A stretch of DNA of 46,706 bases from the NCBI GenBank assembly GCA_020536535.1, contig JAHLWZ010000264.1, positions 11,401-58,106 on the forward strand. The letters are read 5' to 3'. Source of the DNA: Pelomyxa schiedti (Eukaryota > Evosea > Pelobiontida > Pelomyxidae). Shown here piece after piece: positions 43,601 to 46,706 of this stretch. The translations under genes were made by a program, and so were the position numbers. The notes under the pieces were generated by a model. That model worked only from the letters and a program-made list of their open reading frames with translations, was not told the DNA's origin and did no database searches. The first letter of the stretch is position 1; the number at the start of each line of letters is the position of its first letter.

Positions 43601-46600
43601 TATGCATTATTCCCATCATTTCCGCGCTAATCCTGTTGCAGTGTGCGCGCTGCCAGTGCCGGAAATGTCTGCTTCAGTGATTATTTAGGCTTCTGGCTAT
43701 TCTAATATCACCTGCTGTGTATTGTATGATGAATATATAAATCTCCGCACCTTATCATTGGGGAAAGATAAAATCGGAAGCTGTGTATGAGTGAGATTCA
43801 CCATTTGTAAGTTTACAAAGCGTTTATTCATTTTGTAAAGCACGTGGATCATTGGCAACTCCATGTATGGAACCTAATGGAGGCATCAGAAGCGGAACTG
43901 CAGTGCAGTACTCCAATTGGAGTGAGCCAAAATCTGGGAATGAGCATCTTATTTCATAAAAATCTGGGCAACACCAAAAACAAGGAACGAACGACGAAGG
44001 GCGCGTCGAGCGACAACAACGTTGACATCACAAGCACCAAACCAACAAATATGCCGTCAGTGTATTTTACGATCCGTAAGCTCTGGAGCGGCGGAGCTGG
44101 CCCGGGATCTCCCTCGGCGTGTTGTTTTTGTTTAACACCGGTGTGCTTCTTCTCTGAAAAACCGAGCCACAAAAAGTCCCACCGCCGCCCGACTACGGCC
44201 TCCCTTGTCCTAGAAGTGGACCTCGCGGGGATATTGACACAATCACAATACACGTGTACCACCTGTGGCTCCTGTTTATGTGATGCATGATCTCGTCAAC
44301 GCACCTGCTCTCGAAGCACCGTCAGCGGTTCATGAACAGGCCGACAGTGTGGTTGAGGTTGAGGAGAAGGATGTACTGTCATGGAGGATGTGGTACCATC
44401 ACCACCACTCACCCCGCTCTGTTCAGAGAGCAGTTGAGAACAGTTTGTTTCACCAGTCAACCTTATCTTTCAGATCCAGTTTCCTCCTGTATTATGTGTT
44501 GCCAGTGACGCTACGATGTATATGTTTCTAACGTGCGTAGTTCTCTTTACTTATCCAGCTGCAGACACTCAAAAATCTTTTCACCCTGGACTTGCCTCTA
44601 TACACGGGCTTTTCTCATGAGCAACAGGAAAAAAATTGATGTCGAGCCTTCTGATACAAGGCTTCGAGTCAATGAAGGGATTATGTGAGATGTATGTCAA
44701 TATTTAAAACATAATTCAAGTATTTGCCAATATTCTGGGGCTTGGTAAGACCATACTCAAAGGAGTCCCGGGGTGGCACTCAATAACATCTTTAGGGAAT
44801 TTGGGAACCCCAACGGAGTTAGTTAGAGTGGCTGTTCCGTCTCCATCTTCAAGTACTTCCCAATAAACTCTTCGTGCTCTTTGAATAGTATTCTGTCCAA
44901 GAACACAATTCAATTGCCGAGATGTCTACAATGATGACTAAACTGAAGGTACCAACAAAGCACACTGGGAGTGGGGATCTCATATTCCACAGACGGGCCG
45001 ACTTAAATGCTTGCATGAAACCCCAACAAGTGATCACAGTTCATTCATTACAATATTTGGGGGAACATCTCATGCTTGTCAATACCAAGGGAGGTGAAGG
45101 ACTAACTTATGTTGCCAAGTGGGAAATCCTTGCGTGCAAAGCTGCTAATAGCTGCAGCGACTGCCACATTGGACCAAAGAAATCCATATGGTACCAGTTG
45201 TCCTTGTTGAAATACAATTGCACGTAATACTGTATATTTATTGTTCAAATTCAATTGTGCCTCAGTGACATTTGGCACCCACAGGAGGCCAGGGTGGGCA
45301 GCTATCAGTGTTTCCGCGTTGCCGTCGTTGTTTCCGTCTGTGTCAAATAAATCTGCAAGGTCTGCTACCCTGACTCACTTGTGCACTTCACTCGGAGCTG
45401 GAAACTACTGGCCACACAAGGGCGTGGAAGATCTGCAAAATATTCCATCCCATAAGTGTGTCCGGCAAAAAAAACCAGAGTTCTTTACGGAACTGTGTCT
45501 CTCCAGTCTTTGGGAACTCCCCCCAATAAAGGCTTCAATGTACATTGCATTGAAATGATATAAGACCACTGCTTTGGCATTCTCTCAGTGTCTCAATGAC
45601 TCTTGGCCTTTCTTGGGCTTCAAACTGCCATAAAATGCCACACACCTTTTTGCAAAAAGGAAAATCATATGTAACCTCTACACACACAAAGAGCATAAAA
45701 TAAACACACACAGGCATGGTTCTGAGCACATCTTTGAACAAACCAGGCAATGGTGTCACACGAGAATTTCGCAGGAGGAACGGACGGCGGCGGTACACGT
45801 GGGGGTGCATGCCGGAGCTGTGGCGGGACGGCCAGGAATTTTAAGGCGCCAGGGTGTGGCTCTCAACAACAACAACAACTAGTGCAGGAGGCACTCTATG
45901 TGACGAACTAGCACTCCCAACTTGGCGTCAGATGTTATTGGGAGAGCATGTGTTTGCCCACTTACAAGTAATGGTTAGAGGAATTACCGACTTGGAAATT
46001 CATCATCAACTTCCAGGGAATGTCTCTCTTCTACATTTACACAAGGGGGAAAACAATCAAAAGAAATAGACACACCGGTGTGATGTGGGCAACCACCACC
46101 GTGCCTTGTCAACAACAACGACAACAACAACAACGCACAGTGGAGTGACAGCGACCCATACCCCGAACACACCTGTCACTTGGCAGGTTACTTGGCAGCG
46201 ACCAGGCACCTTGAGTTTTCGAAAAAAACAGGACTGGGTGGTGTCGACGCGTCCTCCCTCTAGCAGGCAGAACGAGCTCCTCCCGGAAATTCACCACTGG
46301 GTGCTGCCAGCGATGTCACTGAACTTCGACAGCAGAAATGACTGTCTGGCACCAAATCGACGCCGTCCTTTGAGAAACACCCATTGTGGCACTGTTGCCA
46401 ACGTTGGTGTCTTGCCACTCAGCCTGGTGGTATGACATTGGCCGTTCTTATTGTGGCACAGCATAATAAACAACACAGCGGGTCTTTTTTTTTTTTCCCT
46501 TCAGCTAGGGTAGTGCTGCATTTAAGCTCCTGCCAACCCAGTCAGGCTTTTTCCCAAGAATCAGGCTTTTCAATTTTTAAAATGATTACCCTTTTTTCCC

Positions 46601-46706
46601 TCTCTTGGTGGGAGTTTGTGTTTTTTTGGACTTTGAGGTGTGATCAGTTGAGGTGCGTCGCCGCTTTTCCAAGGGTGGTTGTGTGTGGGCTGCTGGCTTT
46701 TCTTGT
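40670..46706. other. Right-hand 6 kb without a supportable gene
   Basis: Open frames here are short and lack intron-phase continuity. The better ones are 41098-41379 (+), 41493-41762 (both strands), 41886-42230 (-), 43844-44290 (+), 44265-44531 (+) and 44922-45558 (+). None resembles a family I know. 42250-43750 is AT-richer and has no coding character. Two similar 39-nt segments after TAG, at 40743 (GTGCTGAACTTGC) and 41000 (GTGCAGAATTTCC), both end AAG|GTA and could be related small exons. I see no tRNA, rRNA or intact transposon. Confidence 0.4.
41886..42230 (-). CDS. Weak candidate ORF, unknown
   Basis: 114 codons without a stop (HSETLGGHEDIPVVEDKG; NEQNQEDTASRPLNNTESA). The acidic, Asn/Gln-rich composition is plausible for a disordered protein segment, but splice signals and relatives are lacking. 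Confidence 0.25.
   Translation of the reverse strand: MTRHQVSSFDKRLQHQGAIIDAHSETLGGHEDIPVVEDKGPNEQNQEDTASRPLNNTESAVAPSGRTPMFKTNIPAYHFHQPFRLWSMLVKEITVKYGDGVSLYKVAYQQKMYT

Noticed and set aside
1-46706. CRISPR array, phage or insertion sequence, bacterial operon
   Set aside because: Spliced eukaryotic genes throughout; no regularly spaced repeats, transposase or integrase was recognised.

Overview
This is eukaryotic nuclear DNA from a gene-dense, intron-rich unicellular organism. Most genes carry short GT-AG introns (about 40-150 nt). Genes sit head-to-head, tail-to-tail or in tandem with gaps of only 20-110 bp. Recognisable products are all eukaryotic: BOP1, an RBM26/27-like RRM protein, a villin/gelsolin protein, F-box proteins, a UBR-box protein, a Ras-superfamily GTPase, a BRCT-WGR protein and a SART1-like tri-snRNP protein. 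The large ankyrin-like paralogs and the villin headpiece protein make an amoebozoan (perhaps an archamoeba) my best guess. That is inference from memory of similar proteomes, not something the sequence proves.

Layout, left to right. 1-1221 (minus) is a gene cut by the left edge whose N-terminal region resembles a family that often ends in a MYND zinc finger. It shares a 67-bp divergent promoter with the first of three tandem ankyrin-like paralogs (1289-3488, 3514-5865, 5905-8246, plus). Next, on the minus strand, come a Ras-superfamily GTPase (8337-9622) and two tandem four-helix membrane-protein paralogs (9745-10322 and 10588-11127). An F-box protein (11557-12761, plus) and a UBR-box protein (12943-13781, minus) lead to an 8.3-kb gene (13803-22144, plus). 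That gene encodes a long coiled coil fused to gelsolin repeats and a villin headpiece. A second copy of the F-box gene lies inverted at 22189-23495 (minus).

Three minus-strand genes follow one another: the RBM26/27-like protein (27532-30979), BOP1 (23596-27451) and the inverted F-box copy. A short minus ORF (31093-31605), a repeat-bearing gap, and a BRCT-WGR gene (32194-34198, plus) come next. Two unrecognised but well-formed multi-exon genes are divergently arranged (35802-37410 minus; 37522-38756 plus). At 39868-40665 is a SART1-like gene whose frame is broken several times. From about 40.7 kb to the right end I see no gene I can support, only a few weak ORFs.

Exon models were made by hand from splice signals, phase matching and paralog comparison. 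Where two paralogs agree (ankyrin-like, F-box and membrane pairs) the models are strong. Functional themes (ribosome biogenesis, RNA processing, ubiquitin, actin, DNA repair) are mixed, as expected for ordinary nuclear DNA, and no operon-like functional cluster is evident.
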